From: DASQGA01 sp038209555
GTDB lineage: Bacteria > Actinomycetota > Thermoleophilia > Gaiellales > Gaiellaceae
Length of the DNA stretch: 18,428 nt
Assembly (NCBI GenBank): GCA_038209555.1
Contig: JBBQXP010000059.1
Coordinates: 1 to 18,428 of the forward strand
Direction: 5' to 3'
In this document: positions 1 to 5,926 of the stretch, piece by piece
Position numbering within the stretch: position 1 is the first letter of the stretch
How the letters are laid out: every line of letters begins with the position of its first letter
Position numbers and translations under genes: made by a program
The notes under the pieces: generated by a model
The model's input: only the letters and a program-made list of their open reading frames with translations
Database searches by the model: none
Told to the model about the DNA's origin: nothing

Positions 1-204
1 GCAGTTGGCGCAGGATCCGGAGCAGCACAGGAGCCCGCGTGGGCGGTGGTACTTGAAGCTTCGCGAGAAGATGCGCCGGCCGGAAGCGAAGAGGGCCGAG
101 CCGATCGTGTCCCCCGCGAGGGCCTCGACGGGCTTGCCGTCGTAGTAGAAGACGACCTTCTCGCTTCGGTCGAGCCGCTCGCGAGGCTGAGGTGGGAGTC
201 GCAT
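1..204 (-). CDS. Sarcosine oxidase alpha-like subunit (probable N-methylglutamate dehydrogenase subunit), N-terminal part
   Basis: This is the first 68 codons of a protein that leaves the window at the left edge. Its ATG overlaps the stop of the upstream delta-like subunit in a TGATG junction, so the two are translationally coupled. The visible part is the N-terminal 2Fe-2S-ferredoxin-like domain of the SoxA family: a substrate-independent beta region, an AGDTIGSAL stretch, then FKYHRPRGLL followed by a cysteine-rich turn CCSGSCANC. That turn fits the C-x4-C-x2-C ligand pattern of [2Fe-2S] domains, which is notable because the classical heterotetrameric sarcosine oxidase is not known to carry an iron-sulfur cluster. 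Next to gmaS and mgsABC the likely role is the FAD/NAD-binding subunit of N-methylglutamate dehydrogenase (mgdC-like). A sarcosine or other N-methyl amino acid oxidase remains possible, since the catalytic beta subunit is not in view. Confidence 0.82.
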   Translation of the reverse strand, partial: MRLPPQPRERLDRSEKVVFYYDGKPVEALAGDTIGSALFASGRRIFSRSFKYHRPRGLLCCSGSCANC

Positions 205-518
205 CAGGCGGCGGGCGGTGACGGGATCGACGGGGCTTCGGGACCGGGCATTCCTGCGCGTTCGGGCGGTTGTGGCAGCTCGGTCTTCAGCACCTCGTTC
301 GTGCGAGTGTCGCGCTCGGCCAGGAACCACACCTCACAGCCAAAGCGGTGGTACCACCACTCGCGTTGCACGCCCGCCACGTTCTGGCGGAAGTAGAGGT
401 AGGTCGTCAGCTCCCGAAACGTCTCAAGGCTCTTCGGCCGCGTCGTGACCTCGCCCTGGTAGTGAAACTCGTTGAAGTCGCGGGGCCCACAGTTCGGGCA
501 GTGGAGTAGAAACGACAT
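204..518 (-). CDS. soxD: Sarcosine oxidase delta-like subunit (probable N-methylglutamate dehydrogenase subunit)
   Basis: A 104-residue protein matching the small delta subunit of heterotetrameric sarcosine oxidase-type enzymes. The zinc-site residues are all present: Cys7 and Cys10 in HCPNCGPRD, then His57 and Cys61 in WWYHRFGCEVWF, followed by the family's RDTRTNEV segment. The last 15 or so residues are Pro-rich and poorly conserved. In the known enzyme this subunit carries structural zinc and helps hold the alpha-beta complex together. The start ATG overlaps the stop of the GntR gene (TGATG) and its own stop overlaps the alpha-like gene in the same way, so the three are one transcript. 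In the N-methylglutamate pathway this position corresponds to mgdB. The soxB-like beta subunit (mgdA) that usually precedes it is not here. Family assignment is sure; substrate is inferred from context. Confidence 0.88.
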   Translation of the reverse strand: MSFLLHCPNCGPRDFNEFHYQGEVTTRPKSLETFRELTTYLYFRQNVAGVQREWWYHRFGCEVWFLAERDTRTNEVLKTELPQPPERAGMPGPEAPSIPSPPAA

Positions 519-1219
519 CAGGCAGAGACCCCCGCGCCGGCGGTCTGGACGTCGTCGAGCATGCGCTGGAGCTCCACGAGCACCCAGAGTAGGGCATCTC
601 GGGTCGCCGCCTCGGCCGCAGCGCCGTCGTGGGCGCGGCAGGCTTCGAGGAGTGTGTCCGGGCCGCGGCGCAGGTCGGCGAAGGCCTCCGGATCGCGGCA
701 GAGATACAGGATGTAGCGCTCGACACGGATCCGCTGGTGCTCGAGCGCACGCAGCAGGCGTGGCCGATCCGCACACCGGTAACAAGCGTCGCGAAGAGAC
801 CAGAAGGGCGGGATGTAACCGTCGAGGTCGCCTGCGCGAAACGCACGCTCCATCTCCTTGCGCGCACTCTCCATCTCGGCGAGGGCCTCCCGGGTACATC
901 GCTCGGCTCCGGCACGCGCCAGGAAGGTCTCCAGTCCGAGCCTGAGGGCCTGTATCTCCTCGAGCTCGCCGAGGCTGAGAGGGGCGACGCTCGAGCCGCG
1001 GCGCCTCTGGCTCACGACCAGGCCCTCGCTTTCGAGGCGCCGGAGCGCGTGGCGGACCGGTGTAAGGCTGACCTGGAACCGGGCCGCGAGCTCTTCGAGA
1101 CGGAGGCGCTGGCCGGGCGGAAGCTCGAGGCGTCCGATCTCCTGGCGCAGAGCGCGGTAGACGCCGTCCTCGACGGACGGGATCTCGAGCGGGGTGGATT
1201 CAGTGGCCGGGCGCGGCAA
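518..1219 (-). CDS. GntR-family transcriptional regulator, FCD (FadR C-terminal) type
   Basis: A winged helix-turn-helix at about residues 15-75 (YRALRQEIGRLELPPGQRL, then LAARFQVSLTPVRHALRRLE and the wing GLV followed by RRRGS) is joined to an all-helical FCD-type effector domain with LGLETFLARAGAERC, a later LRDACY segment and RVERYILYL. FCD regulators usually bind small carboxylates, often with a metal, and repress catabolic genes. I chose the TTG at 1219 because AAAGGT lies 7 nt before it and because a sigma-70 type promoter (-35 at 1264-1269, -10 at 1241-1246) predicts transcription to begin near 1234, downstream of an alternative TTG at 1237. The gene sits between the synthase genes and the dehydrogenase genes and is coupled to the latter, so a local role sensing methylamine, N-methylglutamate or glutamate is plausible but unproven. 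Confidence 0.88.
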   Translation of the reverse strand: MPRPATESTPLEIPSVEDGVYRALRQEIGRLELPPGQRLRLEELAARFQVSLTPVRHALRRLESEGLVVSQRRRGSSVAPLSLGELEEIQALRLGLETFLARAGAERCTREALAEMESARKEMERAFRAGDLDGYIPPFWSLRDACYRCADRPRLLRALEHQRIRVERYILYLCRDPEAFADLRRGPDTLLEACRAHDGAAAEAATRDALLWVLVELQRMLDDVQTAGAGVSA

Positions 1220-1227
1220 GTATTGAC

Positions 1228-1239
1228 CTTTGATCAAAG
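1228..1239. promoter_or_regulatory. Perfect 12-bp palindrome CTTTGATCAAAG at the predicted gntR transcription start, likely operator
   Basis: The 12 bases are exactly self-complementary and overlap the expected start of transcription (about 1234), directly after the -10 element. GntR/FCD regulators bind short AT-rich palindromes and commonly repress their own gene from such a position. I saw no second copy upstream of gmaS or mgsA, so the evidence supports autoregulation rather than control of the whole cluster. Confidence 0.5.
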
Positions 1240-1240
1240 A

Positions 1241-1269
1241 TTTCTATGCGTCACAGCGAGTGCTGTCAA
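1241..1269 (-). promoter_or_regulatory. Promoter of the gntR-soxD-soxA operon
   Basis: On the minus strand a perfect -35 hexamer TTGACA (1264-1269) is separated by 17 nt from a -10 element TAGAAA (1241-1246). Transcription should start about 7 nt later, near 1234, leaving a leader of about 15 nt with AAAGGT before the TTG start at 1219. The -35 begins 17 bp after the mgsC stop, so the regulator and dehydrogenase genes can be expressed apart from mgsABC. This is the best -35/-10 pair in the window. Confidence 0.65.
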
Positions 1270-1285
1270 GCGCAGCCTGGAAACG

Positions 1286-2617
1286 CTACGCGGAGGTGCC
1301 GGTGCCGGGAATCCAGCTCGTACCGGCAAGAGGCACACGCGCCATGGCGGCTGCCTCGACGGTCAGCGCTACGAGGTCTTCGGGCTCGAGGTTGTGGACG
1401 TGCGACTTGCCGCAAGCACGGGCCAGGGTCTGCGTCTCGAGCGCGAGCACGCGCAGGTAGTTGGCAATCCGCCGGCCGCCCAGCACCGGGTCGAAGCGGG
1501 CGGCGAGCTCGTCGTCCTGCGTCGAGATGCCGGCCGGGTCGAGGCCCGCCTGGTAGTCGTCGTAGTAGCCGGAAGCACTCCCGAGCTTCCGGTACTCCTC
1601 GTCGAGATCCGGGCTGTTGTCGCCCATGGCGATCAGCGCCGCCGTTCCGATCGAGACCGCGTCCGCGCCGAGCGCGAGCGCCTTCGCGACGTCGGCGCCC
1701 GTCCGGATCCCGCCGGAGACGACCAGCTGCACCTGCCGGTGCATCCCGAGCTCCTGCAGGGCATCGACGGCCAGCCGGACGGCGGGAAGCGTCGGGATGC
1801 CCACGTGCTCGATGAAGACGTCCTGCGTCGCCGCGGTTCCTCCCTGCATCCCGTCGACGACGATCACGTCGGCCCCGGCCTTCACCGCCAGCCCGACGTC
1901 GTAGTACGTCCGCGTCGCTCCGACCTTGACGAAAATCGGCTTCTCCCAGTCGGTGATCTCCCTGAGCTCGCCGATCTTGATCTCGAGATCGTCGGGGCCT
2001 GTCCAATCGGGATGCCGAGAGGCGCTGCGCTGGTCGATCCCCTTCGGGAGGTCGCGCATCTCGGCGACGCGGTCCGAGATCTTGTGGCCGAGGAGCATCC
2101 CGCCGCCGCCGGGCTTGGCACCCTGGCCGACGACGACCTCGATTGCGTCGGCCCGCCGCAGGTCGTCCGGGTTCATCCCGTACCGCGACGGGAGCAGCTG
2201 GTACACGAGGAGCTTGGAGTGCTCGCGCTCCTCCTGGGTCATGCCTCCGTCTCCGGTCGTCGTCGACGTCCCCACCTCGCTCGCGCCCCGCCCGAGCGCT
2301 TCCTTGGCGGGAGCCGAGAGCGCCCCGAAGCTCATCCCGGCAATCGTGACGGGGATCTTGAGCTCGAGAGGCTTCTTCGCAAAGCGCGTGCCGAGGACCA
2401 CGTCCATCTCGCAGCGCTCGCGGTAGCCCTCGAGCGGGTAGCGAGAGACGCTCGCGCCGAGGAAGAGGAGATCGTCGAAGTGGGGCAGCCGGCGCTTGGC
2501 TCCAAAGCCGCGGATGTCGTAGATGCCCTGCTCGGCAGCGCGCTGGATCTCCGCGATCACGTGCTTGTCGAAGAGGTAGGACTCGCGGAGGCCCCAGGGC
2601 CTGTCGGCTGTGGCCAT
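1286..2617 (-). CDS. mgsC: N-methylglutamate synthase subunit C-like protein (FMN-binding glutamate synthase domain)
   Basis: A 443-residue protein with the FMN-binding TIM-barrel of glutamate synthase large subunits, of the GlxD/MgsC kind. Visible signatures are GMSFGALSAPAKEAL and the following STTTGDGGM, GQGAKPGGGGMLLGHKI, the KVGATRTYYDV strand, DGMQGGTAATQ, VSGGIRTGADVAKALALGAD and IGTAALIAMGD, then a C-terminal ANYLRVLALETQTLARACGK segment. N-methylglutamate synthase transfers methylamine to glutamate, releasing ammonia, with this subunit forming the catalytic barrel. Only two cysteines stand out and I see no C-x5-C-x4-C [3Fe-4S] motif like that of GltB. The ATG overlaps the mgsB stop (TGATG). 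A Glx-type amidotransferase of unknown substrate is the alternative; gmaS next door favours the methylamine pathway. Confidence 0.87.
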   Translation of the reverse strand: MATADRPWGLRESYLFDKHVIAEIQRAAEQGIYDIRGFGAKRRLPHFDDLLFLGASVSRYPLEGYRERCEMDVVLGTRFAKKPLELKIPVTIAGMSFGALSAPAKEALGRGASEVGTSTTTGDGGMTQEEREHSKLLVYQLLPSRYGMNPDDLRRADAIEVVVGQGAKPGGGGMLLGHKISDRVAEMRDLPKGIDQRSASRHPDWTGPDDLEIKIGELREITDWEKPIFVKVGATRTYYDVGLAVKAGADVIVVDGMQGGTAATQDVFIEHVGIPTLPAVRLAVDALQELGMHRQVQLVVSGGIRTGADVAKALALGADAVSIGTAALIAMGDNSPDLDEEYRKLGSASGYYDDYQAGLDPAGISTQDDELAARFDPVLGGRRIANYLRVLALETQTLARACGKSHVHNLEPEDLVALTVEAAAMARVPLAGTSWIPGTGTSA

Positions 2618-3336
2618 CAGTATGCGCCGGCGTTGTCGATCCGGAAGTTGTAGAGCGTGCGTCCGGATCCGTAGCGGCGGAACTCGGACGGGTCGACGTC
2701 GTCCAGGCCGGCACGGTCGAGCAGGTCTCGGAGCTCGGCCCTGTGCTCGTCCTGCAGCTCCTTCTCGATGCAGTCGGCGCCGAGGGCGGCGACGCTGCCG
2801 CGGACGTAGATCCGCGCCTCGTAGATCGAGTCGCCCAGGGCCTCGCCGGCATCGCCACACACGACGAGTCGCCCGGTCTGCGCCATGAATCCACTCAGAT
2901 GCCCGACCGAGCCCTTGACCACGATATCGATGCCCTTCATCGAGATTCCACACCTGGCCGCCGCCTCTCCGTGCACGACCAGAAGCCCTCCCTGCCCCGT
3001 CGCCCCGGCGGACTGGCTTGCATTTCCGTCGACCACGACGGCCCCGGACATCATGTTCTCGGCCAGGCCGGGACCGGCGTTGCCGTGCACGTGCACGGTC
3101 GCCAGCTTGTTCATCCCGGCGCAGTAGTAGCCCACATGGCCCTCGATCTCGACCTCGATCTCCGCGTCGAGGCCGCAGGCTGCGGCATGTGCGCCGTTCG
3201 GATTGAGCACCCGCCATCGCCGCGGGCCCTCGGCTCCTCCGGCAAGGCTGTGGAGGCGCTGGTTGAGCTCACGGAGAGGGGTGGTAGCCAGGTCGACGAC
3301 TTCGGCAGTCGCCTCGACCGCCGCAGCCGCTCTCAC
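2617..3336 (-). CDS. mgsB: N-methylglutamate synthase subunit B-like protein (GltB C-terminal GXGXG domain)
   Basis: A 239-residue protein made almost wholly of the right-handed beta-helix found at the C-terminus of glutamate synthase (GXGXG domain), as in GlxC and MgsB. The repeating turns are visible in GHVGYYCAGMNKLATVHVHG, GPGLAENMMSGAVVVDG, GLLVVHGEAAARCGISMKG, GSVGHLSGFMAQTGRLVVCG and GDSIYEARIYVRGSV. The domain is structural and positions the FMN barrel encoded by the next gene. The reading frame stays open upstream to an ATG at 3429, but I chose the GTG at 3336: it overlaps the mgsA stop as GTGA, matches the coupled style of the neighbours, and the extra 31 residues are Arg-rich shadow of mgsA. 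An N-terminal stretch of about 45 residues precedes the conserved domain. Confidence 0.86.
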   Translation of the reverse strand: MRAAAAVEATAEVVDLATTPLRELNQRLHSLAGGAEGPRRWRVLNPNGAHAAACGLDAEIEVEIEGHVGYYCAGMNKLATVHVHGNAGPGLAENMMSGAVVVDGNASQSAGATGQGGLLVVHGEAAARCGISMKGIDIVVKGSVGHLSGFMAQTGRLVVCGDAGEALGDSIYEARIYVRGSVAALGADCIEKELQDEHRAELRDLLDRAGLDDVDPSEFRRYGSGRTLYNFRIDNAGAY

Positions 3337-4238
3337 ACCTTCGCCCGCTCCCAGGCGTACACGACGCCGGGAGCCGGCTCCCACGTTCTTGCTTCGGAGG
3401 CGCCGGGGAGCACGGCGATCGCGCGCCATTCCGATGCCATGGCGACCCAGTCGTCCGACTCGGCGATCACCGCCGGCTTGCAGGCGATCGGGTCGCGTAG
3501 GACCGCGAAGCCGTCAGCGGTCCCGACGAGGAAGGTGTAGAAGCCGTCCAGATCCTCCAGGGATCCCTCGAGCGCCTGCTGGAGAGACGCTCCCTCATGC
3601 AACCGCCAGGCGAGATACGCCGCTGCCACCTCGGTGTCGTTCTCCGTCTGAAAGCCGATGCCCTCTCGGCGGAGCTCCTCGCGCAGGCGGTTGTGGTTCG
3701 AGAGCGACCCGTTGTGGACGAGACAGAGGTCGAGCCCGGTGGAGAAGGGATGAGACCCCTCCGTCGTGACACGGCTCTCGGTCGCCATCCGCGTGTGGCC
3801 GAGTGCATGGCTCCCGTGAAAGTCCGCCAAGGCGAACTGGGTCACGAAGTTCTCGGGTCGGCCCGTCTCCTTGTAGATCTCGATCGCCTGGCCAGCGCTC
3901 ATCACCCGCAATGCCGGATGCGAACGCTTGACCCAGGCCTCCGCTTCCACCGCCTCGGTGTCGACCACCACGACCGCATGGCTCGAGCGGACGCTCGCCT
4001 CGGGCGAGCCGCCGAAGACATTGCCGAGCTCCGCGGCCAGCGCATCCCAGTCCTGGAGCGGGTCGGAGGAGTACAGCGTCAGCTTGCTCGAACCGGCGGG
4101 GGCAGGGTTGCGGTAGACCGCGACCCCGGCGCTATCGGGCCCGCGGTCGCTCATCTGCGTGAGCATCGCCGCCAGATGCTCGCCGAGCGAGCTTTCGATC
4201 TCAGACGACTTGGCGAACAGTCCGACGATTCCGCACAT
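3333..4238 (-). CDS. mgsA: N-methylglutamate synthase subunit A-like protein (class II glutamine amidotransferase)
   Basis: A 301-residue class II amidotransferase of the GlxB/MgsA type. The start reads MCGIVGLF, placing the nucleophile Cys at position 2 for use after Met removal. DRGPDSAGVAVY, GHTRMATES, HPFS and LVHNGSLSNHN complete the glutamine-binding site, and ENDTEVAAAYLAWRL follows as in GltB/PurF-like domains. In N-methylglutamate synthase this subunit hydrolyses the gamma-amide bond and feeds the amine to the FMN subunit. The gene lies 38 nt after gmaS and overlaps mgsB by 4 nt. A TAGATT hexamer 6 nt before the ATG, with no Shine-Dalgarno, suggests that mgsA can also be transcribed as a leaderless message separately from gmaS. 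Confidence 0.88.
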   Translation of the reverse strand: MCGIVGLFAKSSEIESSLGEHLAAMLTQMSDRGPDSAGVAVYRNPAPAGSSKLTLYSSDPLQDWDALAAELGNVFGGSPEASVRSSHAVVVVDTEAVEAEAWVKRSHPALRVMSAGQAIEIYKETGRPENFVTQFALADFHGSHALGHTRMATESRVTTEGSHPFSTGLDLCLVHNGSLSNHNRLREELRREGIGFQTENDTEVAAAYLAWRLHEGASLQQALEGSLEDLDGFYTFLVGTADGFAVLRDPIACKPAVIAESDDWVAMASEWRAIAVLPGASEARTWEPAPGVVYAWERAKV

Positions 4239-4244
4239 GGTTCT

Positions 4245-4250
4245 AATCTA
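4245..4250 (-). promoter_or_regulatory. Possible leaderless -10 element (TAGATT) before mgsA
   Basis: TAGATT on the minus strand is followed by exactly 6 nt and then the mgsA ATG at 4238. There is no Shine-Dalgarno sequence in between. The arrangement matches the TANNNT-N6/8-start pattern of leaderless actinobacterial promoters and recurs at four other genes here. No clear -35 is visible. Confidence 0.4.
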
Positions 4251-4276
4251 CCGTCCGGGTTTCCGGTGAGGCCCGG

Positions 4277-5665
4277 CTAGAACCGGGTCAGATACTCGTT
4301 GATCTCCCAGGGCGTGACCTGTTCGTGGTACCGGGCCCACTCGTCGCGCTTGACGCGGATGAAGTAGTCGACGTAGTCCTCATCGCGACCACGGCCCAGC
4401 GCCTTGCGGAGCACGTCGTCCGCCTCGAGCTCGACCGTCGCCTCGTACAGGTTCCGGGGGAGGCTCTCGAGCCCGCGGGCGGTGAGCTCGTCGTAGGCTT
4501 TCGTGTAGAGGTTCTCCGAATTCGGCTCGCCCGCGTCGAGATCGTTCTCGATCCCGTCGATGCCGGCGGCGAGGATTGCCGCAGCTGCCAGGTACGGGTT
4601 GCAGGAGCCGTCGATCGTCCGGTCCTCGATCCGGCCTGCAGCCGGTATGCGGAGCATCTGCGTGCGGTTGTTGTAGCCGTACGAAATCCAAACAGGAGAC
4701 CAGGTCGCACCGCTCGTGGTCGACCCGAGCTTCAGGCGCTTGTAGGAGTTCACGGTCGGCGCCGTGATCGCGCTGTATGCCCTTGCGTGCTTCTTGAGGC
4801 CGCCGATGAACTGGTAGGCGGTCTCCGAGAGCCCGAGGCCGTGCCGGGAGTCGTTTTCGTCGAGGAAGAGATTCGTGTCGCCGTCCCAGAGCGACATGTG
4901 GAAGTGGGCTCCGTTGCCGGTCAGGTGCGAGAAAGGCTTCGGCATGAAGGTCGCCACGATGCGGCGACCCTCGGCCTCTCCCAGCTTTTCCGCGAGCGTA
5001 TGCACCATGTACCGGAAGAAGATGCCGCGGTCGCAGCTCGTGAGGGCGTCGGCGAAGACGAAGTTCTGCTCGAACTGGCCGTTCGCATCCTCGTGGTCGT
5101 TCGCGTAGTTGCCCCAGCCGAGCTCGTTCACGTATTTCGAGACTGTCGTCAGGAAGTCATAGTGGCGGGTCAGACCCAGCAGGTCGTAACACGGCTTTTC
5201 GAGGGTGTCGCGATCGTCCTCGACCCGAATCGAGCCGTCTGGCATCTGCTCGACGAGGAAGTACTCGAGCTCGAGACCGAACCTGAAGTCGAAGCCTCTT
5301 TCGCGCGCGCTCTCGACCACGCGGCGGAGGATCGTGCGCGGGTCGTAGGGCCAGTCCTCTCCCTCGACGGTGATGTCGCAGGCAAACCTTGCAACCGTCG
5401 GCTCCCAGGGAACGGGCGTGAAGCTGCGGAGGTCGGGCATGGCGGCGATGTCCGGGTCGGCCGGCACCTGGCCGATCTCGCCCGCGGCGAAGCCCGCGAA
5501 GCCGGCGCCCTCGTTGACGAGGTCGTCGAGATGCGCTGCCGGGATCAACTTCGCACTTGGCCGCGAGTACATATCGACGAACTGCGCGAAGAAGAATTCG
5601 ATTCCGCGCTTGTCGACCTCCTTACGGATGTCGTCGACGCTAGGGCCAGCTTGGGTCGAGGCCAT
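4277..5665 (-). CDS. gmaS: Glutamine synthetase family protein, probable gamma-glutamylmethylamide synthetase
   Basis: A 462-residue glutamine synthetase-fold enzyme. The N-terminal beta-grasp region covers about residues 1-105, and the catalytic domain shows the metal-ligand strand FGLELEYFL (Glu132, Glu134), NDHEDANGQFEQNF, TGNGAHFHMSLWDG with the ATP-site His, the flexible segment KRLKLG, WSPVWISYGYNNRTQMLRIP, and GRIEDRTIDGSCNPYLAAAAILAAG. The sequence resembles the GlnT/type III-like branch that includes gamma-glutamylmethylamide synthetase, which joins methylamine to glutamate using ATP. Its place directly upstream of mgsABC supports that reading over ordinary glutamine synthesis. A strong Shine-Dalgarno GGAGGAGGA lies 9 nt before the ATG. 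Polyamine or ethanolamine gamma-glutamylation (PuuA-like) is the main alternative. Confidence 0.82.
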   Translation of the reverse strand: MASTQAGPSVDDIRKEVDKRGIEFFFAQFVDMYSRPSAKLIPAAHLDDLVNEGAGFAGFAAGEIGQVPADPDIAAMPDLRSFTPVPWEPTVARFACDITVEGEDWPYDPRTILRRVVESARERGFDFRFGLELEYFLVEQMPDGSIRVEDDRDTLEKPCYDLLGLTRHYDFLTTVSKYVNELGWGNYANDHEDANGQFEQNFVFADALTSCDRGIFFRYMVHTLAEKLGEAEGRRIVATFMPKPFSHLTGNGAHFHMSLWDGDTNLFLDENDSRHGLGLSETAYQFIGGLKKHARAYSAITAPTVNSYKRLKLGSTTSGATWSPVWISYGYNNRTQMLRIPAAGRIEDRTIDGSCNPYLAAAAILAAGIDGIENDLDAGEPNSENLYTKAYDELTARGLESLPRNLYEATVELEADDVLRKALGRGRDEDYVDYFIRVKRDEWARYHEQVTPWEINEYLTRF

Positions 5666-5873
5666 GCCGTTGAGTCCTCCTCCGTGATAGGTCGAGGGGG
5701 AGACCCTAACGCCCTCCAGGCCCAGTTTCGACCCCTGTCTCGAGCTCTCGCGTGCGATGGGGCTGAGCCGGCCCGGCGAAGCACGGGTGCCGGCGGAGCA
5801 GCGAGCCGGTTAATTTACCCGCGCGTCTAGCTCGGGTCCCAACCCGCCCGCCTGCTCACGCTAGAGCGTACCG

Positions 5874-5900
5874 CCGGTCGACGCGCGTGTGGCGCACCGG
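5874..5900 (-). terminator. GC-rich hairpin after fdhA, possible terminator
   Basis: CCGGT (5874-5878) pairs with ACCGG (5896-5900). Inside, GCGC pairs with GCGC around a GTGTG loop, with a 4-nt bulge on one side. The hairpin starts 27 nt after the fdhA stop and has no U tract, so it is only a weak intrinsic-terminator candidate. Confidence 0.3.
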
Positions 5901-5902
5901 AA

Positions 5903-5918
5903 GTGACAGTTCTGTGAC
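5903..5918. promoter_or_regulatory. Direct repeat GTCAC-N6-GTCAC, possible response-regulator operator
   Basis: On the minus strand GTCAC occurs twice with an 11-bp period (one helical turn). OmpR-family activators such as GlnR and PhoP bind tandem half-sites with this spacing, and the first half fits the GTnAC half of the actinobacterial GlnR box. It lies between fdhA and gmaS, upstream of a glutamine-synthetase-family gene. The second half departs from the GlnR consensus, so the assignment is a guess. Confidence 0.25.
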
Positions 5919-5926
5919 GATGCGAT

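Larger units (their letters stand above)
5666..5926. promoter_or_regulatory. Intergenic region between fdhA and gmaS (261 bp) with gmaS leader and promoter
   Basis: No open reading frame with coding character was found. The minus strand carries the gmaS Shine-Dalgarno at 5675-5683. A possible -10 TAAATT lies at 5812-5817 with only a weak TTGGGA 19 nt upstream, so the promoter call is tentative. The fdhA side holds a GC-rich hairpin (5874-5900) and a direct repeat (5903-5918), listed separately. Confidence 0.4.

Noticed and set aside
629..2653. A 674-codon open reading frame on the plus strand
   Set aside because: It runs antisense to gntR, mgsC and the end of mgsB, whose products are clearly recognisable. 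Its own translation is low in hydrophobic order and resembles no family; it is a product of the high-GC third positions.
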